64,000 bases of DNA from Nocardia acididurans (GTDB lineage: Bacteria > Actinomycetota > Actinomycetes > Mycobacteriales > Mycobacteriaceae): contig NZ_JAERRJ010000008.1 of the NCBI RefSeq assembly GCF_016741815.1, positions 62,001 to 126,000 on the forward strand, read 5' to 3'. Under the pieces are notes generated by a model. That model was not told where the DNA came from, searched no databases, and saw only the letters and a program-made list of their open reading frames with translations. A program made the translations under genes and the position numbers. Positions 44,122 through 53,119 of the stretch are shown here, piece by piece (the first letter of the stretch is position 1; every line of letters begins with the position of its first letter).

Positions 44122-44146
44122 ACGGCCATATGCGCATCTATACATG
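44122..44146. repeat. Intergenic repeat, copy B
   Basis: The block ACGGCCATATGCGCATCTAT plus ACATG matches 22 of 25 bases of the copy at 32692-32716. It lies 75 bases before the MTB12-like lipoprotein gene in an AT-rich stretch, so it may be part of that promoter or an operator for the lipoprotein / MMPL pair. Confidence 0.5.
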
Positions 44147-44220
44147 AATTCCATCCTTATCATCTGTCACGAAAACACCCACTCACCCCAAAACCGCAAA
44201 TGAGGGGGAAGGGTGCCAAA

Positions 44221-44799
44221 ATGACGGCAAGCAACCGCAGTTCGAGCCCGAGGATGTTCATGGCATTGCGACGACCGGTCATCTCCGTGTTGATTCTCGC
44301 CACTCTCACCGCGGTGGTCACCGCCTGCGGCGGAAGCGGTTCCGACGACGCCTCGGTGGACGCGGCCCGTTCCTCGGCCTACGCCGCGTTGAGTTCGTCC
44401 TCCGCGGCCGCCGCCGCGACCAGCAGCGCGACCAAACCGCCGCTGCCCACCGCCGCCGAACTCGATGCCCAGATCAAAGCCGCGCTGGACCCGAACCTGC
44501 CCGACAGTGAGCGCACCGCGCTCATCGAGGACGGTGAGGCGTTCAAGGACGCCATCCCGGACATGTACAAAGCGCTGCAGGACAATCCGCGCGCTGTCTA
44601 CGGCGTCAAGGATCCGGTCTTCGACAACCACGACGGCACCCTGACCGCCACGCTGAGCCTGGACAAGGACGGCACCGGCACGAATGTCCGCACCACGGTG
44701 GTGCATTTCGTGTCCAAGGACGGCCGCTGGAAGATCTCGCGCACCGATCTGTGCGGCATTCTGCGCTCGGCCGACTACAAGACCGCGGCCTGCGGCTGA
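44221..44799 (+). CDS. MTB12-like lipoprotein paired with MMPL transporter
   Basis: 192 residues from ATG 44221. Lipoprotein signal with LTAVVTACGGSG (Cys at about 40). A Ser/Ala linker is followed by a domain (AAELDAQIKAALDPNLPDSERTALIEDGE) like the low-molecular-weight antigen MTB12 of mycobacteria. The last part, VHFVSKDGRWKISRTDLC, contains two further cysteines. Its stop overlaps the MMPL start (TGATG), so the lipoprotein probably works with the transporter outside the membrane. Confidence 0.85.
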   Translation: MTASNRSSSPRMFMALRRPVISVLILATLTAVVTACGGSGSDDASVDAARSSAYAALSSSSAAAAATSSATKPPLPTAAELDAQIKAALDPNLPDSERTALIEDGEAFKDAIPDMYKALQDNPRAVYGVKDPVFDNHDGTLTATLSLDKDGTGTNVRTTVVHFVSKDGRWKISRTDLCGILRSADYKTAACG

Positions 44800-46901
44800 T
44801 GCTCGAAACCGGATCCCTACGGTGGGGGCGTTTCATCCACCGGAACCGGTATCTCGTGTTCGCGCTCTTCGCCCTGGCGGTGCTGGGTTCGGGCTTCTAC
44901 GGCCGGGATCTCAACGATCACCTGACCCAGGAGGGCTGGTTCGACGAGTCGAGCGAGTCGGTGGCGGCGTCGAAGCTGGCCGATTCGACGTTCGGTCGTG
45001 ACACCGACAGCGATCTGATCGTCGTGTACTCCGCGCCGGAGGGTAGCAGCTTCGATGACGAGCAGGTGTCGGACGCGGTGGCCGCGGATCTGAATCGGCT
45101 GCGCGACAAGTATTCCGATCGCATCCTGAAGGTCGACTCGTATTGGGACGGCGCCCTGATGGGCCAGTTCGCGACCCCGGATCGCCTGCACGCGTTCGCC
45201 TCGATCGGTTTGCGCGGCGACGGTGGTACGGACACGGTGAACAATTACATGGCGATCAAGGACGAATTCGGTGCGGGCGCACCGGGTTCGGGCCCGGGTG
45301 GCACGACGGTGCAGCTGGCGGGGATGCAGCCGGTGGTGGAGGGCATCAACACCGGGATGCAGAACGATATCGTGCGCGCCGAGTTGATCGCGCTGCCGAT
45401 CGTGGCGATTCTGCTGTATTTCGTGTTCGGCGGGGTGATCGGTGCGCTGCTGCCGGTGCTGATCGGCGGTATGACGATTCTGGGCACGCAGGGCATCATG
45501 CGGATGCTCACGAATCATCTGGAAGTGAATGTGTTCGCTTCCGCCGTGGTGACTCTGGTGAGCCTGGGTTTGGCGATCGACTACGGCTTGTTCGCGGTGA
45601 CGCGGTTCCGGGAGGAGCTGGCGGCCGGGCGTGGTGTGGAGGAGGCGACGGCGCGCACGGTGGCGACGGCGGGTCGCACGGTGTTGTTCTCGGCGGCGAT
45701 CATCGCGGTGAGCCTGGGTGCGTTGTTCATCTATCCGAACGGGGTGCTGCGGTCGGTGCCGTTGGGCGGTATCAGTTCGGTGCTGTTGGCGGCGGTGCTG
45801 TCGGTGACGGCGTTGCCGGCGGTGTTGTCGATCGTGGGCCGGCGGATCGATCTGTTCGGCTGGCATCGGCTGGCGAGTATCCGTACGGCCGAGCAGATCG
45901 ACAGCGGGTTCTTTTCGCGGCTGGCGGTTTTCGCGATGCGGAAGCCGTGGCTGGTGATCGTGCCGATCGTGGCGGGTCTGCTGTTGTTGATCGTGCCGTT
46001 CCGCAATATCGAGTTCGGTGGGTTGAGTGAGCGGTATCTGGCGGCGGACAATCCGGCGCGGGTGGCGCAGCAGGATTTCGACCGCTGGTTCCCGAGTTTC
46101 CGCACCGAGCCGTTGAAGCTGGTGGTGACGGATGCGAACGCGCAGCAGCTCAGTGATATCCGGTTCGAGGCGATGCGGTCGACGGCCGGGTTCATGACGG
46201 GCCCGTTCGATCCGGTGGCGCCGACGACGGACGGTGTGACGGTGCTGGCGTCGGGTTTGATCGACAAGCGTGACGCGGACGCGGTGATCGCGCAGTTGCG
46301 GGCGATTCCGGATCCGCCGGGGGTGCGGGTGATGGTGGCGGGTGTTCCGGCGTTGGAGCGCGACAGCATTCAGGGTTTGATCAAGGGTTTGCCGCTGCTG
46401 GTGGCGATTCTGATCGCGGCGGCGCTGGCGTTGATGTACGCGGCGTTCCGGTCGATCGTGCTGGCGGTGAAGGCCGTGGTGATGAGTGCGTTGAGTTTGG
46501 GTGCGACGCTGGGCATTCTGACGTGGATCTTCGTGGAGGGTCACGGGGCGGGGTTGTTCGATTTCACGCCGGGGCCGTTGATGTTCGCGGTGCTGGTGTT
46601 GATCGTGACGGTGCTGTTCGGTCTGTCGACGGACTATGAGGTGTTCCTGCAGTCTCGGATGGCGGAGGCGCGGGCGGATGGCGCGCCGCCGCAGGAGGCT
46701 ATCCGCTACGGCATCGCGCATACCGGTGGCGTGATCACCTCGGCGGCTTTGATTCTGATCGTGGTGACGGGTGCGTTCGGGTTCTCTGATCTGGTGCTGA
46801 TGAAGTACATCGCATACGGCATGATCGCCGCCCTGGTGTTGGATGCGACGGTGATCCGCATGCTGTTGACGCCCGCGGTGCTGAAGCTGGTGTGGCGGTG
46901 A
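44799..46901 (+). CDS. MMPL/RND family transporter
   Basis: 700 residues. About 11-12 membrane helices in the RND arrangement: helix 1 (LVFALFALAVLGSGFYG), an outside domain, then helices 2-6. The GXXXDY motifs for proton transfer are GLAIDYGLFAVTRFREEL and GLSTDYEVFLQSRMAEAR. MMPL proteins of mycolata export cell-wall lipids; the cargo here is unknown. The length is that of short MMPL proteins. It is coupled to the lipoprotein upstream and ends at a terminator. Confidence 0.93.
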   Translation: MLETGSLRWGRFIHRNRYLVFALFALAVLGSGFYGRDLNDHLTQEGWFDESSESVAASKLADSTFGRDTDSDLIVVYSAPEGSSFDDEQVSDAVAADLNRLRDKYSDRILKVDSYWDGALMGQFATPDRLHAFASIGLRGDGGTDTVNNYMAIKDEFGAGAPGSGPGGTTVQLAGMQPVVEGINTGMQNDIVRAELIALPIVAILLYFVFGGVIGALLPVLIGGMTILGTQGIMRMLTNHLEVNVFASAVVTLVSLGLAIDYGLFAVTRFREELAAGRGVEEATARTVATAGRTVLFSAAIIAVSLGALFIYPNGVLRSVPLGGISSVLLAAVLSVTALPAVLSIVGRRIDLFGWHRLASIRTAEQIDSGFFSRLAVFAMRKPWLVIVPIVAGLLLLIVPFRNIEFGGLSERYLAADNPARVAQQDFDRWFPSFRTEPLKLVVTDANAQQLSDIRFEAMRSTAGFMTGPFDPVAPTTDGVTVLASGLIDKRDADAVIAQLRAIPDPPGVRVMVAGVPALERDSIQGLIKGLPLLVAILIAAALALMYAAFRSIVLAVKAVVMSALSLGATLGILTWIFVEGHGAGLFDFTPGPLMFAVLVLIVTVLFGLSTDYEVFLQSRMAEARADGAPPQEAIRYGIAHTGGVITSAALILIVVTGAFGFSDLVLMKYIAYGMIAALVLDATVIRMLLTPAVLKLVWR

Positions 46902-46902
46902 G

Positions 46903-46940
46903 ACCGGTTCGGGCCGAGGGAAACCCTCGGCCCGAACGGT
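46903..46940. terminator. Bidirectional terminator
   Basis: TTCGGGCCGAGGG (46908-46920) pairs with CCCTCGGCCCGAA (46924-46936), AAA loop, flanked by ACCG/CGGT and TTTTCG. It serves the MMPL gene and the convergent acetyltransferase. Confidence 0.85.
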
Positions 46941-46949
46941 TTTCGATGG

Positions 46950-47459
46950 TTACACGCCGAACGGTGCGGCGTAGCGGATGATGCCGCTGGGCAGCGGGTC
47001 GCCGTGGAGGGCGAGTACCAGCAGGGCGTCGTCGGGGACGTCGACGCTCATCCGGATGCCGTAGCGCGAGGCGGGGCGGAATCCGAAGCGCGGGTAGTAC
47101 TCGGGGTGCCCGAGTACGGTGACGAATCGTTCCCCCTGTTCGGCGGCCGCGCGCAGTGCGGCGCGAATAACGGCTGTGCCGGCGCCGGTGCGCTGGTGGT
47201 CCGGGCGTACCGAGCAGGGTGCCAGGCACAGTGCGGGTTGGTCGCCGATGTGGTTGCGGGTGAGCAGGGCGTGCGCGATGACGGTGCCGTTGTCGTCGGT
47301 GGCGACGAGGGAGAGTCCGTCGATCCAGGCCGGGTCGGCGCGGAGTGCGTCGACGAGGTCGGCTTCGTCACGCTGTGCGAAGGCGGCATGGATGATCTCG
47401 TATACGGCGGGGGTGTCGGTGTTGTTTTCGGCGCGCGTGTTCCAGTGCTGAATTGCCAT
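46950..47459 (-). CDS. GNAT N-acetyltransferase
   Basis: 169 residues. The acetyl-CoA site is in LAPCSVRPDHQRTGAGTAVI, followed by VTVLGHPEYYPRFGFRPASRYGI, the layout of YhbS-type acetyltransferases. It acetylates an amine of an unknown small molecule or protein. Confidence 0.88.
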   Translation of the reverse strand: MAIQHWNTRAENNTDTPAVYEIIHAAFAQRDEADLVDALRADPAWIDGLSLVATDDNGTVIAHALLTRNHIGDQPALCLAPCSVRPDHQRTGAGTAVIRAALRAAAEQGERFVTVLGHPEYYPRFGFRPASRYGIRMSVDVPDDALLVLALHGDPLPSGIIRYAAPFGV

Positions 47460-47536
47460 GGTGGCAGTGCTCTTTCGAGTCGATGAGGGACCGCAGGGGC
47501 GAGCGGTGGGGCTCGTGTGTGCGGTGTGGGGGACGG

Positions 47537-47599
47537 TCAGGCCGTCACCGGGGAGGATGCGGTGATCCGACGGGCGGCAACGGCTGGTCGCACGGTCAT
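47537..47599 (-). CDS. Possible 20-residue leader peptide
   Basis: ATG 47597-47599 has AGGAG 9 bases upstream and runs 20 codons (Arg/Ala-rich) to TGA at 47537. It sits in the gap between hmuV and the acetyltransferase and could be a leader of the latter. Weak evidence. Confidence 0.25.
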   Translation of the reverse strand: MTVRPAVAARRITASSPVTA

Positions 47600-47684
47600 C
47601 AACATCAACTCCTGGTCATCGATCGAAGGGGTGGTCTAGCGGCTTCAGCCTACCAGCATTGGAGCAACCGTCCAGTTGTTTGCG

Positions 47685-48530
47685 TTACCGGCGTACTGGC
47701 AGTACCAGCTGCGCGCCTGTGACCGGGTGGTCGAGCACTTCCACCGGATGCCGGTAGACGCGAGTCAGCAGTTCGGTGGTGAGCACTTCGCGCGGTGGCC
47801 CGTCGGCGGCGATGCGCCCGGAGTCCAGTACGGCGACTCGGTCGGCGTAGGCGGCGGCTACTCCGAGATCGTGGAGCACCACGACGACCGAGGCGCCCTT
47901 TGCCGCGCGTTCACGGGCGAGGGTGAGTACCTGCTCCTGATGTCCGAGATCCAGTGCGGCGGTGGGCTCGTCGAGGAGCAGGGTGGGGGTGTCCTGGGCC
48001 AGTACGCGAGCCAGGGCGACCCGGGCGCGTTCTCCGCCGGAGAGTGCGGGGAAGGGCCGGGCTGCGAGGTGGGTGACGTCGGTGGCGGTCATGGCGGCGG
48101 CGATGCATTGCTCGTCGCGGTCCTGTCGGTCGGTGTTGGCCCAGGGCGCGCGGCCCATGGCGACGACTTCGCGTGCGGTGAAGGGGAATCCGACGGTGTG
48201 TGACTGCGGCAGTACGGCGCGGCGGCGCGCCATATCGAGGGGTGTCCAGTTGGTGAGTGCTCTGCCGTCGAGTTCGACCGTGCCGGAGAGGAGTTCGAGT
48301 TCGCCCGCCAACGCTGCCAGCAGTGTGGATTTTCCCGCGCCGTTGGGGCCGACGAGGGCGATGATCTGTCCGGCGCGCACTTCGAAGTCGACACCGTCGA
48401 GGATGCGCCGTCCGGCCCCGCGGACGAGTACCGCGTTGCGGGCCCGCAGGGTGGCGGTGCCGGATTCGGGTGGCCGTGGCAGGGCGTGCGATTTGGCGAA
48501 CAGTGTTGTGAGCGTGCGTTTTCCGCTCAT
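47685..48530 (-). CDS. hmuV: Heme/iron ABC transporter ATPase (HmuV-like)
   Basis: 281 residues. Walker A GPNGAGKS, Q-loop VLPQSHTVGF, signature LSGGERARVALARVLAQ, Walker B TLLLDEPTAAL and H-loop VVLHDLG are all intact. HPVEVLDHP near the end is typical of heme importer ATPases. ATG 48528-48530 overlaps the permease stop by 4 bases. It drives uptake of heme or an iron chelate. Confidence 0.9.
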   Translation of the reverse strand: MSGKRTLTTLFAKSHALPRPPESGTATLRARNAVLVRGAGRRILDGVDFEVRAGQIIALVGPNGAGKSTLLAALAGELELLSGTVELDGRALTNWTPLDMARRRAVLPQSHTVGFPFTAREVVAMGRAPWANTDRQDRDEQCIAAAMTATDVTHLAARPFPALSGGERARVALARVLAQDTPTLLLDEPTAALDLGHQEQVLTLARERAAKGASVVVVLHDLGVAAAYADRVAVLDSGRIAADGPPREVLTTELLTRVYRHPVEVLDHPVTGAQLVLPVRR

Positions 48531-49726
48531 GCCCAGCCTCCCGAACTGGCGCGGGTGCGCCGCAGCAGCCAGAAGAAGAACGGTCCGCCCACCAGTGAGG
48601 TGAGCATGCCCAAGGGCAGGTCGGCGTTGTGTACCAGGGAGCGGGCGCCGATATCGGCGGCCAGCAGCACGATCGCGCCCAGGATCGCCGAGAGCGGGAT
48701 GAGTACCCGGTGGGCGGGTCCGACGAGCATGCGCACCAGGTGCGGCACGATCAGACCGACGAACATGATGACACCGGTGAACGCCACACCGGCGGTGGCC
48801 AGTATCGCCACGACCAGGATCACGTTGCGCCGCAATCGTTCCACGTCGACGCCCAGATGCCGGGCAGCGGATTCGCCGAGGGCGAGCAGGTCGAGTTTGG
48901 CGGCCATGATGATCGCCGCCGTCACCCCGATCAGCGTGAGTGGCGCGACGACGGCGACGGACTGCCAGGTGGCGCCGTTGAGGCTGCCGAGCTGCCAGAA
49001 CACGATCTGGTCCCGTGCCGCCGGTGAGGCGGTGAACAGCAGGAACGACAGCAGTCCGGCGGTGAAGGCGTTGATGGCCACACCGGTGAGCACCAGTGTC
49101 ACGACTTCGGTGCGGCCGTTGGATCGCGCCAGCACATAGACGAGCAGGGTGGTGCCGAGCCCGGCGATGAAGGCGCCGCCCGCCACCGACCAGGCGGCCG
49201 CGAATGCCCCGCCGAATACGATGACCGTGCCCGCACCGACCGCCGCACCGGCCGAGACGCCGATGACACCGGGTTCGGCGAGCGGATTGGCGAATACGCC
49301 CTGTAGTAGCGCGCCGGCGGTGGCCAGGGCCGCACCGACGAGCATGGCCATCACGACGCGGGGGAAGCGCACTTCCCAGAGGGTCACGTACCCCGCGGGA
49401 TGTTCGGGCATCGGTCCCCAGTCCAGCCCCATCCGATGGAATACGCTGCCGACCACTTCGGCGAAGCTGGTCGGCACCTGGCCGACCCGGGCCGACACGA
49501 TCGCGAGCAGCACGAGCGCGGTCACTCCGATTGTGAAGATCAACGCGGTGCGCGACCATCGCCGCGTGCCGGGCGCCGGTTCGGGATCGACCGCGTCGGC
49601 TGACATCTCGTGCGGCATAACGGCATGTGTGGCGAGGGCCCGCTCACGGTCGGTGCCGGGCTGGACTGCGGGATCGGTGTGCTCGGGTTTCGGGTGGCCG
49701 GGGGCCGGTGTGCCGGATTCGGTCAT
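48527..49726 (-). CDS. hmuU: Heme/iron ABC permease (HmuU-like, FecCD family)
   Basis: 399 residues with about ten membrane helices after a 60-residue cytoplasmic N-terminal tail. GALLQGVFANPLAEPGVIGVS and the ATPase-contact segment GVDVERLRRN are FecCD signatures. It overlaps both neighbours by ATGA junctions, giving one transcript hmuT-hmuU-hmuV. Confidence 0.92.
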   Translation of the reverse strand: MTESGTPAPGHPKPEHTDPAVQPGTDRERALATHAVMPHEMSADAVDPEPAPGTRRWSRTALIFTIGVTALVLLAIVSARVGQVPTSFAEVVGSVFHRMGLDWGPMPEHPAGYVTLWEVRFPRVVMAMLVGAALATAGALLQGVFANPLAEPGVIGVSAGAAVGAGTVIVFGGAFAAAWSVAGGAFIAGLGTTLLVYVLARSNGRTEVVTLVLTGVAINAFTAGLLSFLLFTASPAARDQIVFWQLGSLNGATWQSVAVVAPLTLIGVTAAIIMAAKLDLLALGESAARHLGVDVERLRRNVILVVAILATAGVAFTGVIMFVGLIVPHLVRMLVGPAHRVLIPLSAILGAIVLLAADIGARSLVHNADLPLGMLTSLVGGPFFFWLLRRTRASSGGWA

Positions 49727-50763
49727 GCGGCGGGCGTGCCGTAGACGGATTTGGTGAGGGCGGCCAGCACGCGACCGGTGTTGGGGCCGAAGGACAGCAG
49801 GACCGAGTCGGCCATGTCGATGACGCGATGGTTCTTGCCCGCGGGGGTCTGGGCGATGCCCGGGATCTTCTCGACGCCGTCGACGCCGCCGACCGAGGAC
49901 AGTCCGTCGCTCATCACGAGGATGACGTCGGGCGCGGCGGCGATCATGGCTTCGCTGGTGATGGGCAGGAACTGCTCGGTGACTCCGGAGGCGGTGCCCG
50001 CGTCGACGCCGCCGATGGCGGAAATGAGCGAGTCCGCGCCGGAACCGGGGCCCGCGATCATGGTGATGGCGGTGGAGCGCAGGTACAGGAAGGCGATGCG
50101 CGGTGCGTTGGGCTCGTGCGGGACAGCGTCTTTCGCGGCGTTGATCTCGTCCTGGGTGCGCTGGGCGAGTTTCTTGCCTGTGTCGCTCACCCCGAGAGCG
50201 TTGGCGACGGCCTGGATCTGCGGGGCGACCGCGTCGATGGTGCGCTGCGGATCGACGTAGACGGTGGTGATGCCCAGTGCGCGCAGCTGGTCCCGGATCG
50301 CCGGCGTCGCGGTGGTGGTGTCGGTGAGGAATACCGTGGGCCGCAGTGCCGCAACAGATTCCACGCTCAGCGTGCCGCCGCCGCTGCTCACGGTGGGCAC
50401 GTCCGCGACGCCGGGGAAGGCGGCGGAGTTCGACTTGCCGACCAGTTTGGGCCCCAGGCCCAGCGCATAGACGGTCTGTGCGAGCGTCCCGTACCGGTCG
50501 ACAGCGATGATGCGGCTGGCGTCGGTGACCGTGACCTCGCTGCCGTCGAACGATTTCACCGTCACCGGCAGCACAGGCGTGGGTTCGGGTCCGATCGGCG
50601 TGGGGTCGGCGTCGCCGATGCTGGCCGTACTCGGCCCGGTTTGCCCACCGGTTGCGGTGTCGGTGTTGGAGCAGGCGGCACTGCCGGCGACGAGGCTCGC
50701 GCCGAGCAGGACGAGCAGCAGCTGCCGGAGGGTGACCGTTCGACCACGCGCGAGGAACCTCAT
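49723..50763 (-). CDS. hmuT: Heme/iron-binding lipoprotein (HmuT-like)
   Basis: 346 residues from ATG 50761-50763. Lipobox ending GSAACSNT (Cys about 31), then a helical-backbone periplasmic-binding fold: RIIAVDRYGTLAQTVYALGLG, SVESVAALRPTVFLTD, MIAAAPDVILVMSDGL. A tyrosine in DRYG is a candidate heme ligand. An IdeR-type box lies directly upstream. Heme is the preferred ligand by resemblance to HmuT; a siderophore is possible. Confidence 0.88.
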   Translation of the reverse strand: MRFLARGRTVTLRQLLLVLLGASLVAGSAACSNTDTATGGQTGPSTASIGDADPTPIGPEPTPVLPVTVKSFDGSEVTVTDASRIIAVDRYGTLAQTVYALGLGPKLVGKSNSAAFPGVADVPTVSSGGGTLSVESVAALRPTVFLTDTTTATPAIRDQLRALGITTVYVDPQRTIDAVAPQIQAVANALGVSDTGKKLAQRTQDEINAAKDAVPHEPNAPRIAFLYLRSTAITMIAGPGSGADSLISAIGGVDAGTASGVTEQFLPITSEAMIAAAPDVILVMSDGLSSVGGVDGVEKIPGIAQTPAGKNHRVIDMADSVLLSFGPNTGRVLAALTKSVYGTPAA

Positions 50764-50782
50764 GCAGGTAAGGCTAGCCTCC
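50764..50782. promoter_or_regulatory. IdeR/DtxR iron box over the hmuT start
   Basis: On the minus strand AGGCTAGCCTTACCT fits the core AGGNNAGNCTNNCCT of the 19-base IdeR/DtxR consensus. It lies immediately before the hmuT ATG, so iron-loaded repressor should block the operon. Confidence 0.75.
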
Positions 50783-50954
50783 TCGATCATGGCCGAACCA
50801 ACCCGGTGCCGCTGATCGATCACCATGTGGCCGCCCCGAATCCGACGTGCGGGAACCTCGCGCCGCACCCGGATCCGGGTGCGCGGGCCGGTGTCGCACG
50901 GAAATGACCGTGGCCGGTGTGCCACGGTTTTCCGCGCCGGACGGTCGGCCCAGG

Positions 50955-51920
50955 TCATTCCGTGCGGGCGCTCACATCGCCCAGTGCCGCGGCGATCGCG
51001 CGCGGCAGTTCGAGGGCTTCGGCGGCGAGGATTCCGGTGAGCTGGCCGATGTCGCGCGCCCCGACGAGCATGCTGGCCACGCCGGGCTGATCGCGAATCC
51101 AGGCCAGCGCCACCGCGAGTGGGGAGGTGCCCAGTCCGTCGGCGGCGGTGACCACGGCGTCCACGACCCGTACGGCGTGGTCGTCGAGGCGGGCGTTGAT
51201 CTCGGCGGCGGTGGCCTCGTCGGCGCCGCGGGAGTCGGCGGGGACGCCGTCACGGTATTTGCCGGTGAGGATGCCGCCGGCCAGCGGCGCGGTGGCGATG
51301 ACGCCGATGCCGTGATGCTGTGCGGCAGGCACGAATTCGTGTTCCACGCCGCGGGCCAGCAGCGAGTACGGGGTCTGGGCGGCGGTGATCGGCGCGGCCG
51401 CGGACAAAGTGGCCAGCTGCCAGCCGTCGTAGCCGCGGGCGCCGGCATAGCGGACGCGTCCGGTGCGCACCGCCCAGGAGAGCGTGTCGGCGATCTCCTC
51501 GAGGGGGGTGTGCGGATCCCAGGCGGCCACGGTCCACAGGTCGAGGTGGTCGGTGCCGAGCAGGTGCAGGGTCTGGTCGAGCTGGCGCATCATGGTGCGC
51601 CGGGAGGCGTCGACGGTCCAGCGGGTGGGCGCGGGCACCGGCCCGGCGGCGGGATCGGTGAGAACCGGTGTGTGCCCGGCGGTTCCGCTGAGCACGAGTT
51701 CTTCGCGCCCGATCTCCCCGACGAGTTCGCCGAGAATTCGCTGTGCGGCGCCGTCACCGTAGGCGGGGGAGGTGTCGACCAGCGTGCCGCCCTGCTCGAC
51801 GAAGGCCTCGAGTTGGGCCGCCGCGTCCTCGGCATCGGTTTCCCTGCCCCACGTGTGGGTGGCCAATCCGAGGCGGGAGACCCGTAGCCCGCTGCGTCCG
51901 ACCGTCCGCTGTTCCATCAC
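50955..51920 (-). CDS. Aldo/keto reductase family protein with altered catalytic residues
   Basis: 321 residues, a full TIM barrel of the family: LGLATHTWGRETD, LVDTSPAYGDG (Asp and Tyr of the tetrad), LGTDHLDLWTVAAWDPHTPL, AQTPYSLLARGVE. The catalytic lysine position (usually STKAG) reads SGTAG, and the histidine position (usually VHAWD) reads VAAWD, so two of the four catalytic residues are missing. It may bind NADPH without normal reductase activity. It precedes the divergent uppP row. Confidence 0.85.
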   Translation of the reverse strand: MMEQRTVGRSGLRVSRLGLATHTWGRETDAEDAAAQLEAFVEQGGTLVDTSPAYGDGAAQRILGELVGEIGREELVLSGTAGHTPVLTDPAAGPVPAPTRWTVDASRRTMMRQLDQTLHLLGTDHLDLWTVAAWDPHTPLEEIADTLSWAVRTGRVRYAGARGYDGWQLATLSAAAPITAAQTPYSLLARGVEHEFVPAAQHHGIGVIATAPLAGGILTGKYRDGVPADSRGADEATAAEINARLDDHAVRVVDAVVTAADGLGTSPLAVALAWIRDQPGVASMLVGARDIGQLTGILAAEALELPRAIAAALGDVSARTE

Positions 51921-52149
51921 CGCGCATGCACTTCCGTCACATGAGTCAGCCTAAGCGCACATGTCCCACATGCCGTGCTGTACCGGCGGCCCGTGTCTCG
52001 GATTCGATGTGGTTCCCCCGTTCATGTTTCGCGCCCGCCCTGTAGGGTCGCTGCGGTGTTCGGGGCGTGCCTGCGGGCATCGGCCGGACACCGCCGCCGC
52101 TGGGCGAATTGTCCAGCGGCAGCCGACGATTCGGATTTGGAGGGTGTGT

Positions 52150-53103
52150 GTGGGCGAGGCGATGACGTGGGTTCAGGCCCTGGTGCTGGGCCTGGTGCAG
52201 GGCTTGACGGAGTTTCTGCCGATCTCCTCGTCGGCGCATATGCGCATCGTGTCGGCGGTGTTCTTCGGTGACGACGCGGGCGCGTCGTTCACCGCGGTCA
52301 CCCAGCTGGGCACCGAGGCCGCGGTGCTGGTGTACTTCGCCAAGGACATCTGGCGGATCCTGCTGGCCTGGTTCGGCGTGAACTGGGAGAAGATCACCGG
52401 ACGGTCCAAGGTCGCGCAGACCGTGCCGTTGCACGATCAACCCACCCAGGTGCTGCCCGTCTACGACCCGGACATGCCCGGCGGCTACGCCATGGACACC
52501 GAACAGCAGCGCCGGCTCGACTACCGGGTGGGCTGGTATGTGATCATCGCCACCATCCCGATCGGCGTGCTCGGATTCCTGTTCAAAGACGAAATCCGTA
52601 CCGGCGCACGGAATCTGTGGCTGGTGTCCACCATGTTGATCGTGTTCGCGCTGGTGATCGCCGCCGGTGAGTACTACGGCCGCAAACAGCGCCCGATCGA
52701 GCAGCTCACCACCCGCGACGGCCTCGTCATGGGCTTCGCGCAATGCCTCGCGCTGATCCCGGGCGTGTCGCGGTCGGGCGCGACATCCACGGCCGGTCTG
52801 TTCCTGGGCCTGACTCGTGAAGCCGCCGTGCGGTTCTCGTTCCTGCTGGCCATTCCGGCGGTGCTGGCCTCGGGCCTGTTCAGCCTGCCCGACGCGTTCG
52901 AACCCGCCGGTGAGGGCCTCAACGCGTCGGGTCCGCAGATCTTCGTGGCGACCGTGATCTCGTTCGTGGTCGGTTACGCGTCGGTGGCGTGGCTGCTGAA
53001 GTTCGTGGCCAAACATTCCCTGGACTGGTTCGTCGGCTACCGCATCATCCTCGGCCTGACGGTGATGGCGCTGCTGGCGACCGGCATCGTCCCCGCGACC
53101 TAG
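52150..53103 (+). CDS. uppP: Undecaprenyl-diphosphatase
   Basis: 317 residues from GTG 52150 (GGAGGG 5 bases upstream); ATG 52162 is also possible. It recycles undecaprenyl diphosphate for peptidoglycan. Signature motifs: LVQGLTEFLPISSSAHM and LIPGVSRSGAT, with FTAVTQLGTEAAVLVYF. A hydrophilic insert of about 40 residues (RSKVAQTVPLHDQPTQVL onward) follows helix 3 compared with the mycobacterial protein I remember. First gene of a five-gene row. Confidence 0.95.
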   Translation: MGEAMTWVQALVLGLVQGLTEFLPISSSAHMRIVSAVFFGDDAGASFTAVTQLGTEAAVLVYFAKDIWRILLAWFGVNWEKITGRSKVAQTVPLHDQPTQVLPVYDPDMPGGYAMDTEQQRRLDYRVGWYVIIATIPIGVLGFLFKDEIRTGARNLWLVSTMLIVFALVIAAGEYYGRKQRPIEQLTTRDGLVMGFAQCLALIPGVSRSGATSTAGLFLGLTREAAVRFSFLLAIPAVLASGLFSLPDAFEPAGEGLNASGPQIFVATVISFVVGYASVAWLLKFVAKHSLDWFVGYRIILGLTVMALLATGIVPAT

Positions 53104-53119
53104 ACAGTAGGCTGACACG

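Noticed and set aside
44817..46721. 634-codon minus-strand frame opposite the MMPL gene
   Set aside because: Arg/His/Gln-rich sequence typical of an antisense frame; the MMPL protein on the plus strand is unmistakable.
52225..52245. GCATATGCGCATC resembling the intergenic repeat
   Set aside because: It is coding sequence for the SAHMRI part of UppP and matches only the short ATATGCGCAT core.
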